This document shows, one piece after another, positions 42,615 to 51,208 of a stretch of 64,000 nt of DNA. The notes beneath the pieces were generated by a model that was given only the letters and a program-made list of their open reading frames with translations, had not been told where the DNA came from and searched no databases. Within the stretch, counting starts at the first letter, position 1. Each line of letters begins with the position of its first letter. Both the position numbers and the translations under genes were made by a program. Location: assembly GCA_964364175.1 (NCBI GenBank), contig CAYILR010000001.1:62001-126000 (forward strand), read 5' to 3'. This stretch comes from CAYILR01 sp964364175. GTDB taxonomy: Bacteria; Bdellovibrionota; UBA1018.

Positions 42615-43454
42615 TTATAGAAGTCTCAGAGCCAAAGTCGGGGTGGTGTTGGCTTGAGCTAACACTGAAATCCCAGCTTGTTGCAGGATGCTGCCGCGAA
42701 CCATATCGGCAGTTTCTGCAGCGACGTCGGTATCTGCTATCCGAGACCGAGCGATTGCCAAGTTCTCTTTCGCAATACCTAAGTTGTTGATCGTCGAGTG
42801 GAGTTTGTTTTGAACCGCACCCAGTTTGGCACGAGTTCCAAAAACTTTATCCATCGCAGCGTCGACTCGGTCCAGATTTTCTCGGGCATCATCGATGGTC
42901 GCGTAGCTCACATCAGCAATGTCGAGCTCATCCACTTTGACGTTGTAATCATTAGGTTCAAAAACAATTCGGTCAGAATCGCCTTCCTCTTTTCGAATAC
43001 CGACTTGAAACTGAAGTTCGTCTTTTTCGGAGTTACCGTTCAAGAGAGAAGTTCCGTTAAAGTTGGTGACGTTCGCAGTTCTGTCGATTTCTTGAACCAA
43101 GCTTTGAACTTCGGCGTCGATGTAGGAGCGCTCTTTGTCTCCGATCGTGTCCGATGCAGCTTGGACTCCAAGTTCCCTCAAACGAATCAACATATTGCCG
43201 ATTTCATTGAGGCCCCCTTCAGCGACTTGCACAAAAGAGACGCCGTCGTTGGCGTTTCTTTCTGCTTGACCCATCGATCGGATCTGAGCGCGCAAGCTTT
43301 CACTGATGGATAATCCAGCAGCGTCATCGCCGGCATCGGTAATTCTAGAACCGGATGCCAAACGTTGATAACTTTTTGCCTGGTTAGCGGATGAGGTGGA
43401 CAAAGCTCTTTGAGCCACCATCGATGCAGCGTTTGTTGCAATTCTTAAGCCCAT
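42615..43454 (-). CDS. flagellin (first paralogue)
   Basis: A 279-residue flagellin of minimal D0-D1 type. The N-terminus MGLRIATNAASMVAQRAL and LASGSRITDAGDDAAGLSIS, and the C-terminus RIADTDVAAETADMVR and ILQQAGISVLAQANTTPTLALRLL, are the conserved polymerising halves; there is almost no D2/D3 domain between. Shine-Dalgarno is GGAGGAACG. It differs clearly from the second flagellin 434 bp upstream. It is transcribed from its own sigma-28-like promoter with a leader of about 250 nt. Confidence 0.95.
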   Translation of the reverse strand: MGLRIATNAASMVAQRALSTSSANQAKSYQRLASGSRITDAGDDAAGLSISESLRAQIRSMGQAERNANDGVSFVQVAEGGLNEIGNMLIRLRELGVQAASDTIGDKERSYIDAEVQSLVQEIDRTANVTNFNGTSLLNGNSEKDELQFQVGIRKEEGDSDRIVFEPNDYNVKVDELDIADVSYATIDDARENLDRVDAAMDKVFGTRAKLGAVQNKLHSTINNLGIAKENLAIARSRIADTDVAAETADMVRGSILQQAGISVLAQANTTPTLALRLL

Positions 43455-43705
43455 GGTACGTTCCTCCGTGTTGGAGTAGCCCCCATGACTATTTAATGCA
43501 TCGCATTAAAATGATCGCGAGAGCTAGTATGCTCATGGCTAATCAGCTCCAAGGAGCCTCCGGCCATGACATTGGTGGTTACAAACGTCTGAGTGAGAAC
43601 AATTGAAGCATTAGAAGGGAGGTCAGTCCCTGCCAGGTGCAACAGCAATGTACAAAAGGCAGACGTTGTCAGTTTCTCAAGGAAAAACCATTTCTCCTTG
43701 CTGAC
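43455..43705 (-). other. long structured 5' leader of the first flagellin
   Basis: The 433 bp between the two flagellin genes have no ORF I can support. They hold, on the minus strand, a sigma-28-like promoter, then a roughly 250-nt leader with several hairpins: GTCAG/CTGAC enclosing CAAGGA/TCCTTG (about 43667-43704), GCTCC/GGAGC (about 43543-43554), and a perfect TTTAATGC/GCATTAAA stem with 3-nt loop at 43492-43510, about 40 nt from the start codon. Translational control of flagellin is a reasonable guess. Confidence 0.5.
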
Positions 43706-43712
43706 AATCTAC

Positions 43713-43739
43713 CTATCGGAGTTCAGCCGACATGCTTGA
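43713..43739 (-). promoter_or_regulatory. sigma-28-like promoter of the first flagellin
   Basis: On the minus strand TCAA (43739-43736), a 15-nt spacer and TCCGATAG (43720-43713) match the FliA consensus TAAA-N15-GCCGATAA at 3/4 and 6/8 positions. The exact 15-nt spacing and position upstream of a flagellin support it. Confidence 0.6.
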
Positions 43740-43834
43740 TTAATTTAGTATAGTTTAACAATGTAGATAAAACAGTGTCAAAACACCCTTTTATCGTTTT
43801 TCACCCGATTCTTTAGGCGAAGTCCTCAAGAGAT

Positions 43835-43860
43835 CAGGGGGGGAGGCTAGCTCCCCCCTG
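43835..43860 (-). terminator. GC-rich hairpin after the second flagellin
   Basis: CAGGGGGGGAG (43835-43845) pairs with CTCCCCCCTG (43851-43860), with one unpaired G, around a 5-nt loop, just beyond the stop of the second flagellin gene. No good T-tract follows, so it may stabilise the mRNA end or act as a weak terminator. Confidence 0.55.
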
Positions 43861-43887
43861 TGGTGATTCGCTGGAAGCTAATCAGTA

Positions 43888-44721
43888 TTAACCGACAAGT
43901 TTCAAAGCTAACATGTTATTGGAGTTGGCTTGACTGAGGACCGAAGTACCGACGTTCGCAAGAATGTTATTCTTGGTCAGGTCTGCGGTTCCTTGTGCAA
44001 GGTCCAAGTCCGAAATTCGGCTTCGAGCTGCGGACAAGTTTTCGTCATAGATCTGCATGTTGTTGATTGCGGATCCAAGGCGATTTTGAAGCGCGCCGAG
44101 TTCAGATCGGTTCGAAGAAACTTGGTTCAACGCATTGTCGATGATAGCCAAGTTGTTCTGAGCCTCTTCCTTAGTAGTAGCTGACATATCATTGATTCCG
44201 AGTGTTTCTCCGGAAACATTGATTTTGGATGTATCGAAAACAAATCGATCCTGCTCAGGATTATTGTTCAAGCCGATTTGAATTTCGATGGGTTGTCCCT
44301 CGTCTGCTAGCATGTGTCTACCGTTGTATTCCGTCGAGGAAGCAAGTCGGTTGACCTCTGACTTGAGCTGTTGGACTTCTTTATCGATGAACCCACGCTC
44401 AGCGTCTCCAATCGTATCCGAAGCGGCTTGGATCGAAAGTTCACGGAACCGGACTAAGATATTAGTCACTTCGTTCAGCGAGCCTTCTGCGACTTGAATC
44501 ATCGAGATCCCATCGCTTCCGTTTCGCATGTCCTGTCTCAAGGACCGAATGCTGGCTCTCATTTTTTCGGCGATCGCTAACCCTGCAGCATCGTCCGATG
44601 CTCGAGTGATGCGAGATCCGGAAGCCAATTTTTCCAAGGAATTCTTCTGTGCATCGCTGTTGATACCCAGGTTTCTCTGAGCGGCAATTGATTGCACGTT
44701 AGTTAGTACTCGTAAACCCAT
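43888..44721 (-). CDS. flagellin (second paralogue)
   Basis: A 277-residue flagellin starting at ATG 44721 (GGAGG 5 nt upstream); an earlier ATG at 44733 overlaps that Shine-Dalgarno and is less likely. MGLRVLTNVQSIAAQRNLG, LASGSRITRASDDAAGLAIA and the C-terminal NILANVGTSVLSQANSNN blocks are conserved, with a minimal centre. Two distinct paralogues of the same short type suggest a filament of mixed composition, as in Bdellovibrio. Confidence 0.95.
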   Translation of the reverse strand: MGLRVLTNVQSIAAQRNLGINSDAQKNSLEKLASGSRITRASDDAAGLAIAEKMRASIRSLRQDMRNGSDGISMIQVAEGSLNEVTNILVRFRELSIQAASDTIGDAERGFIDKEVQQLKSEVNRLASSTEYNGRHMLADEGQPIEIQIGLNNNPEQDRFVFDTSKINVSGETLGINDMSATTKEEAQNNLAIIDNALNQVSSNRSELGALQNRLGSAINNMQIYDENLSAARSRISDLDLAQGTADLTKNNILANVGTSVLSQANSNNMLALKLVG

Positions 44722-44872
44722 ACACACCTCCATTGTTGCGCGAGGTCAGTGATGGGAATACCAACACCCGCGTTATAATACGTTCTACTTGTTGCAGGTG
44801 TTTGCTGTACCCCTGCAAAACTGAGACAGACCGCCCGTATTACCGGACTAAATCAATCTAGTTTCAAATACT

Positions 44873-44900
44873 GTTTCGGTCGGGTATTTGGAATACTTTA
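44873..44900 (-). promoter_or_regulatory. possible sigma-28-like promoter of the second flagellin
   Basis: On the minus strand TAAA (44900-44897), 16 nt, and ACCGAAAC (44880-44873) resemble the FliA consensus (4/4 and 5/8), with the spacer one base too long. A leader of about 145 nt would result. Weaker than the site for the first flagellin. Confidence 0.4.
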
Positions 44901-44925
44901 GAGTAATTTTGTCAGGTAATTTGTG

Positions 44926-45855
44926 TCATTTTGAAGTGCCACTGATGACGCGTGCAGCCGCATAAGGATCAATTTTGCGGCTGACTAGATCCGCCAAGAG
45001 CTCTTTCCCACTGGAGGTATCAAAAGATGCGTGGACGTCCTGTTTGAGGCGTTCAGTGAGGATGTCTAGGACCTGTTCCCGAACGGTTTCGAGGCGCTTA
45101 TGATCAATGAGCTGATTTTGGGTGAGGTAGGCTTGGTGTTTTTCAATACTATCTATTAATTCACTAGTCCCTATGTCACGGGTGGCTTCGGTTTTCAGGA
45201 CTGGAATTTGCCAAGAACTCTCATTCATCCCCACCAAATGGATGAGTTCCCGAACCAGTTTATCAGATTCTGGGCGATCACTTTTGTTGACGGAAAAAAT
45301 ATCAGCAATCTCCATCAAGCCCGCTTTCATCACCTGAATCGAGTCTCCGCTTTCGGGAACGAGAACCACAACGACAGTCTGTGCTAGACGCAAGATATCC
45401 AGCTCATTTTGTCCAACTCCAACGGTTTCAACAATCACTGTGTCAAAACCCAGTGCATCCAAAACGAGGACGGTCTCCTGGGTAGCATGCGAAAGTCCTC
45501 CGCGTTTTCCTCGACTTCCCAGGGAGCGGATATAGACGTTCTCATCGCCCGAGTGCTGCTGCATACGGATCCGATCTCCAAGAATAGCGCCCCCCGAAAA
45601 TGGGCTCGAGGGATCTACTGCAACCACAGCGACACGCTTGCCTTTTTTGCGAAGGTGCATAATCAGCCTATCCACCAGCGTGGATTTGCCAGCTCCAGGA
45701 GGTCCAGTAATTCCCCAGATCTGTGCCCGGCCTGTTTTTGGATAGAGTGCTTGAAGAATTTTTTCTGTGTCTGGATCGCGGTTTTCTACTTTGGAAATCA
45801 ATCGAGCTAAGCTCAGTCGATCACCTTTCAGGGCGGTTTTGATCCAGGAGTCCAT
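44926..45855 (-). CDS. meaB: methylmalonyl-CoA mutase-associated GTPase MeaB
   Basis: A 309-residue G3E-type P-loop GTPase. GPPGAGKSTLVDRL (about 53-66) is Walker A; VAVVAVDPSSPFSGGAILGDR and DTVIVETVGVGQ are switch/Walker B regions, and NKSDRPESD gives base recognition. MeaB/ArgK guards methylmalonyl-CoA mutase and its B12 cofactor. The mutase is not nearby. It follows the lipoprotein gene by 35 bp. Confidence 0.93.
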   Translation of the reverse strand: MDSWIKTALKGDRLSLARLISKVENRDPDTEKILQALYPKTGRAQIWGITGPPGAGKSTLVDRLIMHLRKKGKRVAVVAVDPSSPFSGGAILGDRIRMQQHSGDENVYIRSLGSRGKRGGLSHATQETVLVLDALGFDTVIVETVGVGQNELDILRLAQTVVVVLVPESGDSIQVMKAGLMEIADIFSVNKSDRPESDKLVRELIHLVGMNESSWQIPVLKTEATRDIGTSELIDSIEKHQAYLTQNQLIDHKRLETVREQVLDILTERLKQDVHASFDTSSGKELLADLVSRKIDPYAAARVISGTSK

Positions 45856-45890
45856 TGGACTTCTTTAATAACTCAGGGGAACTTCAGTGG

Positions 45891-46844
45891 CTAGGGTTTT
45901 GAGGCGGGTACGCGGTCGTTATTTGGTGCAGCTTCTGCTGGCGTCGTTTGTGGAGGTGTCTGGGCTGTTGCATTTGCAGCGGTTGTCGGCGGCGCTGGAA
46001 GTGCTGGGACGGCAGGCAATGTCTCTGGGGCTGTAGTAGCTGTTGCCTGTACTGCCGGTTGTGTAGGAGACGTCATGGCATCCGCTCCTGTTGACCCTGC
46101 GGTAGGAATAGCAGCTGCTTGAGCTTCTGGATTAGGATAGGTCGCCTGGGCATTTCCTTCTAACCCTAAAAGCTTATATTTTTCCAAAACGCCATATTTA
46201 AGGTCAACTTTTTGATCCATCATCGCCTTAAAGTGGCCAAAAGGATTCGTTGCCGAAGCCAGCATTTGGGTGGTTTTGGGATTGGTATCCAATTTTTTGA
46301 AGAAAACATACTCGCTAGCCTTTTTGTAGCGAGCAATGGCCCATCGTAGGTAGCGCGAGTCGTTGTATTCTTTCAGGTAAGCCTTAGCCATCGGCGTGAC
46401 AAACGAGTAGGCATCTAGAACCGCCTTTTGTTTCTCGTCCAAATAAGCGTCAGCTTTTAGGCGGTCCTCCAAGGAAACAATTTTTCCGTAGAAACACCAA
46501 TGATATTTAATAGGGTCCAATCGAATGAGTTCGACAGTTCCCTCATCCAACTCATCCCGGCTTTCCACGGTGGTTCTGAGTTTTTGAAAAACAGAATCAC
46601 AATCTCGAAGTGAATCCAAAGATGGAGCATGGGCATCCGTAAAGATCTCTAAAACGTCTGCGTAATCCAGCCCTTCCGGGTGGGGTACTGCAACGTAGGC
46701 GGGGGGCTCGGGGGGTAGGACCACCATAGGCTCTACTTGAGTTGTTGAACAACTCGAACTCAATAAGTGTCCAATGGCCGCTGTAAATGCGAGGGACCGA
46801 AACATGAGAGCGGTCCGTGTTTTATCCATTTCATCTCTGGCCAT
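45891..46844 (-). CDS. lipoprotein of unknown function with Ala/Pro/Thr-rich tail
   Basis: A 317-residue protein. A signal peptide with lipobox LSSSC ends at Cys32 (Cys19 if the start is the Met at 46805). The mature part has a Pro-rich linker, a helical domain (about 55-225, with YLRWAIARYKKASEYVFF), and a 90-residue low-complexity Ala/Thr/Pro tail. I do not recognise the domain. It is divergent from the motor-like operon, sharing the 128 bp upstream region, so it may belong to the same system. Shine-Dalgarno is GGAG 8 nt before ATG 46844. Confidence 0.7.
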   Translation of the reverse strand: MARDEMDKTRTALMFRSLAFTAAIGHLLSSSCSTTQVEPMVVLPPEPPAYVAVPHPEGLDYADVLEIFTDAHAPSLDSLRDCDSVFQKLRTTVESRDELDEGTVELIRLDPIKYHWCFYGKIVSLEDRLKADAYLDEKQKAVLDAYSFVTPMAKAYLKEYNDSRYLRWAIARYKKASEYVFFKKLDTNPKTTQMLASATNPFGHFKAMMDQKVDLKYGVLEKYKLLGLEGNAQATYPNPEAQAAAIPTAGSTGADAMTSPTQPAVQATATTAPETLPAVPALPAPPTTAANATAQTPPQTTPAEAAPNNDRVPASKP

Positions 46845-46972
46845 TTCTTTGTCTCCATCAATCTCCTCGGCAAAAATAACCTAGTAGTTAAACAAAAAAA
46901 GAGATCTACGAAAAAAACCATCAAGAGTATTCGGGAGAATCCGAAAGGACACATGTGAAGGGAAAAGCGGGT

Positions 46973-48151
46973 ATGGATATCAGCTTGAAGTACCTTATGG
47001 CAGTTGTCTTATTATTACCTACGGTCGCTCTCGGGCAGACGGATGCACAGCAAACTCCGCCTTCCAAGAACGGAGCGGCGCAAACTACGGGCGGCGATCC
47101 TAAAGCGCAGTTTCGCAATTTCTACGAGGTCTTGGACGACTTGGTCGCCGATTTCGAATTTGATATCAAAAATGGAGAGGTTCACGGCTTGCGCGATATT
47201 GCAGTCCGCAATATCGGAACGAGCGAGAACATCCCGCCGTCTTTCAGAGCCCACATTGAGTTAGCGATTAGTGAAAAAATCCTGAAAAACAGCAAAGCCA
47301 AAGTCATCCAGTGCCTACCCTGTCGCTCAAAGAAAACTTCTGTCACGGGAGATTCAGTCGTGATTTCATCGCCTGATACTAACCCTGTTGAAATGTCTAG
47401 GATTGCAAAAATGGCAGGGATTTCAAATTTCATGGACATTGCATTCTCGTACCACCCCACCGGCATGCTCTTGTCGCTCTATATTTCTGATCCAGAGACC
47501 GGAACCGCTGTTTGGTCAAAAACCTACAATTCAGAAACCTCCCGTGCCTCAGCCTTTCGCAGAGGAGTAGATTACTCTCAAGTCGAAGACATTCGTAAGC
47601 AAAGCGAATACAAACCCATGTTGCAACACCGAATTATTCTTGGATGGTTGTTTGAAAAAGATGTGAAGTCGTATTCAGGTTGCATCATAGCTGGATATCG
47701 ACTGATGGAGCGATACGATAACAGGAAAAAGGAAGTGGGTTTCGAATTGGATTACATCCGGAACGTAACTTCCTTGATTTCGACAGCGACAACCGCCACC
47801 TCAGCCACTACGAGTAGTACAACGTCGAGTTCTACTGCCAGCGCCACCACGCTTTGGACGGGGTTTAACGCCACTATGTTGTTTGTGCATGGCTGGAATT
47901 TTTTAGGTGAGGAAGAAAATTACAACAAAGTACGCGGACATTTTTTTGCGGGAATCGGCGGCAGCTACAGTTCTGGTTATATCGGCGGCCTGATCCGATC
48001 AGGATTCGAGTGGAGGATGGCAAAACATTGGGCAATCACTGCCATCGGCGGTTATCGCCCGCAAGCCACCGCATTTTTACCGAATACTTCAACTGAACTC
48101 GGAAAGATCAGCGGAGTAGAATTTGGAGTGGGTGTCAATGCGCTATTTTAA
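46973..48151 (+). CDS. exported protein, FlgO/CsgG-like N-terminal part and barrel-like end
   Basis: A 392-residue exported protein starting at ATG 46973 (AAGGGA 9 nt upstream; a GTG at 46955 is the alternative). Signal peptide about 1-22. Residues about 45-200 alternate strands and helices with AVRNIGTSENIPPSFRAHIELAISE, ISNFMDIAFSYHPTGMLLSLYI and AVWSKTYNSE, a layout like FlgO/CsgG-type outer-membrane proteins, though similarity is only structural by eye. A Ser/Thr/Ala linker (about 268-292) precedes a terminal region with amphipathic strands ending in Phe (GVGVNALF), typical of barrels. First gene of the motor-like operon. Confidence 0.6.
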   Translation: MDISLKYLMAVVLLLPTVALGQTDAQQTPPSKNGAAQTTGGDPKAQFRNFYEVLDDLVADFEFDIKNGEVHGLRDIAVRNIGTSENIPPSFRAHIELAISEKILKNSKAKVIQCLPCRSKKTSVTGDSVVISSPDTNPVEMSRIAKMAGISNFMDIAFSYHPTGMLLSLYISDPETGTAVWSKTYNSETSRASAFRRGVDYSQVEDIRKQSEYKPMLQHRIILGWLFEKDVKSYSGCIIAGYRLMERYDNRKKEVGFELDYIRNVTSLISTATTATSATTSSTTSSSTASATTLWTGFNATMLFVHGWNFLGEEENYNKVRGHFFAGIGGSYSSGYIGGLIRSGFEWRMAKHWAITAIGGYRPQATAFLPNTSTELGKISGVEFGVGVNALF

Positions 48152-48872
48152 ATTTTTATCATTGATTGTGATTGGAATGATTTTTGGAGGATGTGCATCA
48201 CTTAAGTCATTTTTTGCGATTGAATACGAAATTACAAGAAAACCGATTGCGAATCCTTTTACTGATTATGACGCCAAATACGCAAAAGCCGATGCGATGA
48301 TATTGAGAACCCGAAAGGGTGATCGTGCAATTGAAGTCGAGTTGCCAGGAAGGATTGGAGAAACTACTGATTTGACGATTCCAATGTCTCCCACATTTGC
48401 TGAGCACGGGCGTGGACTGGCTTCTGTATCTGGGGAAGATATTGAAATGGATCAAAGATATAAAGAGAAACAACCGACTTTCTCTGATCGTGAGATTATT
48501 GCTCAGATGCCAAAATCTTCTGTGGATGAAAAAACCCGGTTTGAAGTGGAGAGTGGTTTGGGTTTAACGACTGCAGAAGATTCTACGCCCGATGCTGCGA
48601 GCTACAGCTACTTGGCGGCCATGGATCATATCAAAGCTTTGTATAAAGCCAATCGATATGAAGCTGCTCTTTTAGAGGCAGACGATCTAGTCAGAACGTA
48701 TCCTACGGATTCTAAACTTTACTCGATGAGGGGAACTCTTCTCGAGAGAATGGGCAAAATGGATTTGGCTATTCGATCATGGAACCAGGCTCTGAGGTTG
48801 GATCCTCAGAACAGTTCTTTGAAGCGTTATGTGCAAAGAAAACAAGAAAAAAGGAGTATTGCATCCCAATGA
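48138..48872 (+). CDS. TPR-containing lipoprotein of the motor-like operon
   Basis: A 244-residue lipoprotein (start ATG 48138, 14 bp inside the preceding gene). Lipobox FGGC with Cys19. A long linker with no known fold covers about 30-150, then about two TPR units at about 155-240 (AMDHIKALYKANRYEAALLE and YSMRGTLLERMGKMDLAIRS). Lipoproteins with TPR often act as assembly or pilotin factors for envelope machines. The stop overlaps the start of the FliG-like gene (ATGA). Confidence 0.75.
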   Translation: MRYFKFLSLIVIGMIFGGCASLKSFFAIEYEITRKPIANPFTDYDAKYAKADAMILRTRKGDRAIEVELPGRIGETTDLTIPMSPTFAEHGRGLASVSGEDIEMDQRYKEKQPTFSDREIIAQMPKSSVDEKTRFEVESGLGLTTAEDSTPDAASYSYLAAMDHIKALYKANRYEAALLEADDLVRTYPTDSKLYSMRGTLLERMGKMDLAIRSWNQALRLDPQNSSLKRYVQRKQEKRSIASQ

Positions 48873-51208
48873 AGGCGATGAAATTTTTGTCATGGATGGT
48901 GTTAGGTGGATTAGCTTTGGCAGCCAGTGATGGAAATGCCAGAACTGCAGGAAACAATGTTGAACAAGTGAAATCTGTGGCGGAATCGCAGATCAAATCC
49001 ATTGTTGAACCACTCTTAGAAAAATATTGTCGCGAGGAATGCCGACTGATGTCAGTTGATGTCAGCGTAGACTTAGCGACCCCTGATGATGTGATGCCAG
49101 GATTTGACGACGTGGATAGCAAAGCTCAGGAGAAAATTGAGGCGTCATCGGCTAACGTTAGAATTCTGATTGATGAAAAAGTAGGCCCCAATTCTAGAAA
49201 TCATCTCACCGAATTGATTCGCCAGTTTTTGAACGGAGTGAAGTACCCGGTTCGCCTGGAGACGCAAACTACACGGTTTCCTCAACCCATCGGCTCTGCA
49301 GGAAAAGCTGCTGAACTCAGGGAGCGAGTGACCAAGCAGTTCAAAACTGTCGTTGACGATCTATTTAGACAGTTCTGCCCCGAGCATTGCATGTTGGCAG
49401 ACTACAATTTGCAGACAGAGCTCGTGAACAGCGAAGAAGCTCAATATGGAGCTGCGGGTGAGTTCGTTGAGGAGTCGGGGGTTGCACTGAGAATCAAGTC
49501 TATTTCTGGAACGATCCTGGTGGATGAGTCTTTAAGCAAAGAAGAGCAAAACAACGTTTTGGAGATGTCCAAACTCAGGACGAATTTTTTCAAAAACGTT
49601 GATTTGGGCATGAAGTCGATGAAGTTTCCTCGGCCTATAGCGAACAAAAAAGGTTCGAAAGGTGGTGCTGGGGGTTATGGTGATTCGACGTCTGAGGAAC
49701 GTTCTTTGGCTTCTACTGAATCAAAGACTGCAACTACTGAAAATCAACATTCAGTTCAAACCACAAATCAAAACACCAATAACGAAAACAATCAAAAGCA
49801 AGAGCGGTTTGAGCGATTTGAAAAAATTGAACGCGTAGAAAACGGCGATGCAGTCCAGCTCGAGCTGCAAAAATTCAAGCAATACGCTTTGATCTTTGGG
49901 TGCGTTGTTCTGTCTCTGCTCGTATTTTTGACGATGGCCGTGCAGCGTCCTCGGGGCGGAAGTGGTGGCGGCGGTATTCAGAGGGTGTTTCAAACGCTCA
50001 CATCAGATCCCGTTTCAACGAGTGCGCCATCTACGTTTAAGGGAGGCGGAGAATCTTCCTTAAGTAATGACGATAAAGCCCAGATGTTGGGCAAGTCCTA
50101 CGAGATTGTTCGTTTGACTGACGAGATGATGACTATTTTTGCACAGCAACCCAAGGTAGCTAAGCACGTTTTTGGTAAAATCATCACTGAAGAAGGAATC
50201 GAGTCAGCAGCTCAGTATATTAGTATTTTTGGTGAAAGCGTTTTGATTGAGTTGCTGAGGGACCCAAGCTTGCAGGCGGATCTCAATGAGCTCATGGATT
50301 TTTATTCTAGAAATCCAATAGAATTATCCGATGATGAAAAACTTGATCTGCTGAAACGTCTTCATAGCAAAACAGTTGCTGGAAAACTCACTGTGATGGG
50401 AAGTCGCTCCAGCGGGATGTTCGACTACTTGGGTGATATGGACGGGATGCAGATCCTCGAGCTGATTCGCAACGAATCACTCACGGTCAAATCCATTGTT
50501 CTCACCCAGTGCGACAACCAAAAGCGCGCGTCCATCTATAGCCAGCTTGAGGATGACACTCGAATGAAGCTTTTGAGTGAATTGTCACGCATCGATTATT
50601 TGCCCCGAGATTACATTTTCAACGTCGCCAACGCACTCAAACGTAAACGTCGTGACAATCCACGGCTCAATACAGAAGCTTTGCCTGGATCTGATGTGTT
50701 GCTGACATTGCTTGAGCGATCCGACTCTGGAATGCAGCGAACTGTGGTTAAAAATCTTGAAACGACTAATCCCGAGAGTGCTCGTTTGATCAAGAGCAAG
50801 TTGGTTAGCCTGGATACACTCAAGTACTTGCGTGATGGCCAGTTGCTAGAAGTTGTTTTGAGCTTGCGGCATGATGAATTGTTGCAGTTCTTGAAAGCTG
50901 CTGACGCTTCTCTGCGGGCTGCCATTATGGCGAAATCGCCCAAAGAGTTGGTCACTGAGTTGGAAGAAGAGTTGGAACAGCTGGGAAGTGTCAATAATGA
51001 AGCCTTCCAGGCCGTTAGCCGCAAACTGGTCAATCGTATGAAGGTCATGGCCAACGATGGTGTGATCAACTTGATTGAAACCAACGAGCGGATGATTGCG
51101 GAAGCCGACGTGGGTGGATCAGGGTTTGTTGAAGCGGGTCCCGTTTCAGACGCGAATGCTCCAGACACTCAAAACAATAATACAATGAAAAAGGTGTCCG
51201 GATGGTAA
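48869..51208 (+). CDS. membrane-anchored FliF/FliG-like hybrid protein (putative rotor)
   Basis: A 779-residue protein. Signal peptide about 1-19. The periplasmic part holds two related units, each with a Cx3C pair (Cys54/Cys58 and Cys170/Cys174) after an amphipathic helix, then a Gly/Ser/Asn-rich linker (about 260-312). One membrane span is at about 339-358. The cytoplasmic part, about 400-745, aligns by eye with FliG: a middle-domain block LELIRNESLTVKSIVL (about 530-545) at the EHPQT position, and a C-terminal domain SLDTLKYLRDGQLLEVVLSL to SPKELVTELEEELEQLG (about 647-707) at the torque-helix position. True FliG is soluble; here it is tethered, as if FliF and FliG were joined. EHPQT itself is not conserved, so FliM contact is doubtful. 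Confidence 0.7.
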   Translation: MKAMKFLSWMVLGGLALAASDGNARTAGNNVEQVKSVAESQIKSIVEPLLEKYCREECRLMSVDVSVDLATPDDVMPGFDDVDSKAQEKIEASSANVRILIDEKVGPNSRNHLTELIRQFLNGVKYPVRLETQTTRFPQPIGSAGKAAELRERVTKQFKTVVDDLFRQFCPEHCMLADYNLQTELVNSEEAQYGAAGEFVEESGVALRIKSISGTILVDESLSKEEQNNVLEMSKLRTNFFKNVDLGMKSMKFPRPIANKKGSKGGAGGYGDSTSEERSLASTESKTATTENQHSVQTTNQNTNNENNQKQERFERFEKIERVENGDAVQLELQKFKQYALIFGCVVLSLLVFLTMAVQRPRGGSGGGGIQRVFQTLTSDPVSTSAPSTFKGGGESSLSNDDKAQMLGKSYEIVRLTDEMMTIFAQQPKVAKHVFGKIITEEGIESAAQYISIFGESVLIELLRDPSLQADLNELMDFYSRNPIELSDDEKLDLLKRLHSKTVAGKLTVMGSRSSGMFDYLGDMDGMQILELIRNESLTVKSIVLTQCDNQKRASIYSQLEDDTRMKLLSELSRIDYLPRDYIFNVANALKRKRRDNPRLNTEALPGSDVLLTLLERSDSGMQRTVVKNLETTNPESARLIKSKLVSLDTLKYLRDGQLLEVVLSLRHDELLQFLKAADASLRAAIMAKSPKELVTELEEELEQLGSVNNEAFQAVSRKLVNRMKVMANDGVINLIETNERMIAEADVGGSGFVEAGPVSDANAPDTQNNNTMKKVSGW

